A stretch of DNA of 64,000 bases from Neptunomonas sp. (GTDB lineage: Bacteria > Pseudomonadota > Gammaproteobacteria > Pseudomonadales > Balneatricaceae). The DNA is taken from positions 74,658 through 138,657 of the forward strand of contig NZ_JADGEV010000005.1 of the NCBI RefSeq assembly GCF_016744175.1, read 5' to 3'. The stretch's first letter is position 1. Every line of letters begins with the position of its first letter. Position numbers and translations under genes: made by a program. Below are positions 63,545-64,000 of the stretch, in pieces. The notes beneath the pieces were generated by a model. The model searched no databases, was not told the origin of the DNA, and saw only the letters and a list, made by a program, of their open reading frames with translations.

Positions 63545-63999
63545 AGCAACGCTGGTTCTCTGGCCTGATAATAGGGTTTGCTGTTATGCAGCTTTCCCTA
63601 GCAGATGGAGAGCAGCTAGTTGTTACACAGAGCAACCTCATTACGTATGATGTTGTTTTGCCTTCAGGTTACTCTGAAGGTATCGATAATGGAAAAACAG
63701 CCTATCATAGGAAAAAGCGTGGTGTATTTGATTCTGAGCCCATGTCTGAAATTTCTTATATAAACAAACCTTCGGACTTACCTCCTCCTACAGTGATAGC
63801 CCCTTCACCCTTACCGCTTGTGAGGGAGTTTAGAGCAGGGAAAGTGTTATCAAAATCAGACCTTAAAGGAGAAAATGCAGTATTTCAGCGCATCTATGAT
63901 GATAAAGAAGCGGAGAAATGTTTATGGAATCCAGAGGCTTGTGAAGCGGCCAAGGCCCCACAGCAACAGCGTCGTCAATTTGTTGTTCCTAAGCCTTAG
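63538..63999 (+). CDS. Hypothetical exported protein, 153 residues
   Basis: I do not recognise a family. The N-terminus is a signal peptide (MVKQRWFSGLIIGFAVMQLSLA, cleavage after LADG or SLA at about 22), so the mature part is periplasmic or envelope-bound. It is hydrophilic, with a Pro-rich stretch (DLPPPTVIAPSPLPL) and a Gln/Arg-rich end (APQQQRRQFVVPKP), and Cys residues only in CLWNPEAC near 128-135. It overlaps sbcB by 7 bases, so translation is probably coupled to it. The stop lies at 63997-63999, one base before the window end. Confidence 0.7.
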   Translation: MVKQRWFSGLIIGFAVMQLSLADGEQLVVTQSNLITYDVVLPSGYSEGIDNGKTAYHRKKRGVFDSEPMSEISYINKPSDLPPPTVIAPSPLPLVREFRAGKVLSKSDLKGENAVFQRIYDDKEAEKCLWNPEACEAAKAPQQQRRQFVVPKP

Positions 64000-64000
64000 G

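Overview
The window reads as the chromosome of a marine gammaproteobacterium of the Oceanospirillales kind (Neptunomonas, Amphritea or Marinobacterium-like). This is inferred from gene content and order: thrS-infC-rpmI-rplT-pheS-pheT-ihfA-merR-tRNA-Pro, an E. coli-type SpeD, DNA polymerase II, YchJ, SbcB and a DUF2789 protein. Base composition is moderately AT-rich and even. I see no insertion sequence, prophage, CRISPR array or rRNA, so this looks like ordinary chromosome carrying a few accessory operons.

Layout. 1-2.7 kb: the end of a type I secretion locus (HlyD-type adaptor cut by the window edge, LuxR-type regulator, TolC-type outer membrane protein). 2.9-9.1 kb: a tightly packed mevalonate operon (HMG-CoA reductase, type 2 IPP isomerase, HMG-CoA synthase, two GHMP kinases, diphosphomevalonate decarboxylase), with polB following 8 bases later. 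11.5-21.4 kb: glycine/serine metabolism. A SoxG-like gene, gcvT and an AGCS amino-acid symporter lie on the minus strand; sdaA, glyA, gcvH and gcvP lie on the plus strand. The divergent gap holds two copies of one palindromic motif. 21.5-24.7 kb: AraC-type regulator and divergent YHS protein, a small hypothetical gene, yigZ, a DUF2789 gene and a tiny entericidin-like lipoprotein gene. 24.8-28.5 kb: lutABC for lactate oxidation with a divergent FadR-type regulator and a clear operator between them. 28.6-36.3 kb: translation and nucleoid genes with regulatory features visible in the sequence (a thrS operator-like hairpin and an AUU start for infC).

36.4-41.7 kb: an orphan NosR-like polyferredoxin flavoprotein, a SulP anion transporter and speD, all on the minus strand. 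42.1-51.2 kb: an arsenic region. It holds an ArsP/DUF318 permease, a small thioredoxin, the GAPDH-ArsJ organoarsenical efflux pair, the radical SAM protein ArsS, a TVP38-disulfide oxidoreductase fusion, a fatty-acid-hydroxylase-like membrane protein and two glycosyltransferases of the arsenosugar-associated families. The last genes are translationally packed, suggesting an arsenosugar or possibly arsenolipid pathway; neither ArsM nor ArsR is present. 51.4-55.3 kb: a ferric iron ABC transporter split over both strands, with two Fur-box-like sites before the binding protein gene. 55.4-64 kb: rsmE, a MATE transporter, phbB, a very long DUF349 coiled-coil protein, ychJ, sbcB and a small exported protein.

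The part most worth following up is the arsenic region, especially the fusion protein and the hydroxylase. Next are the HMG-CoA reductase with a changed catalytic-histidine position, the shared operator motif in the glycine/serine divergent region, and the thrS operator mimic.
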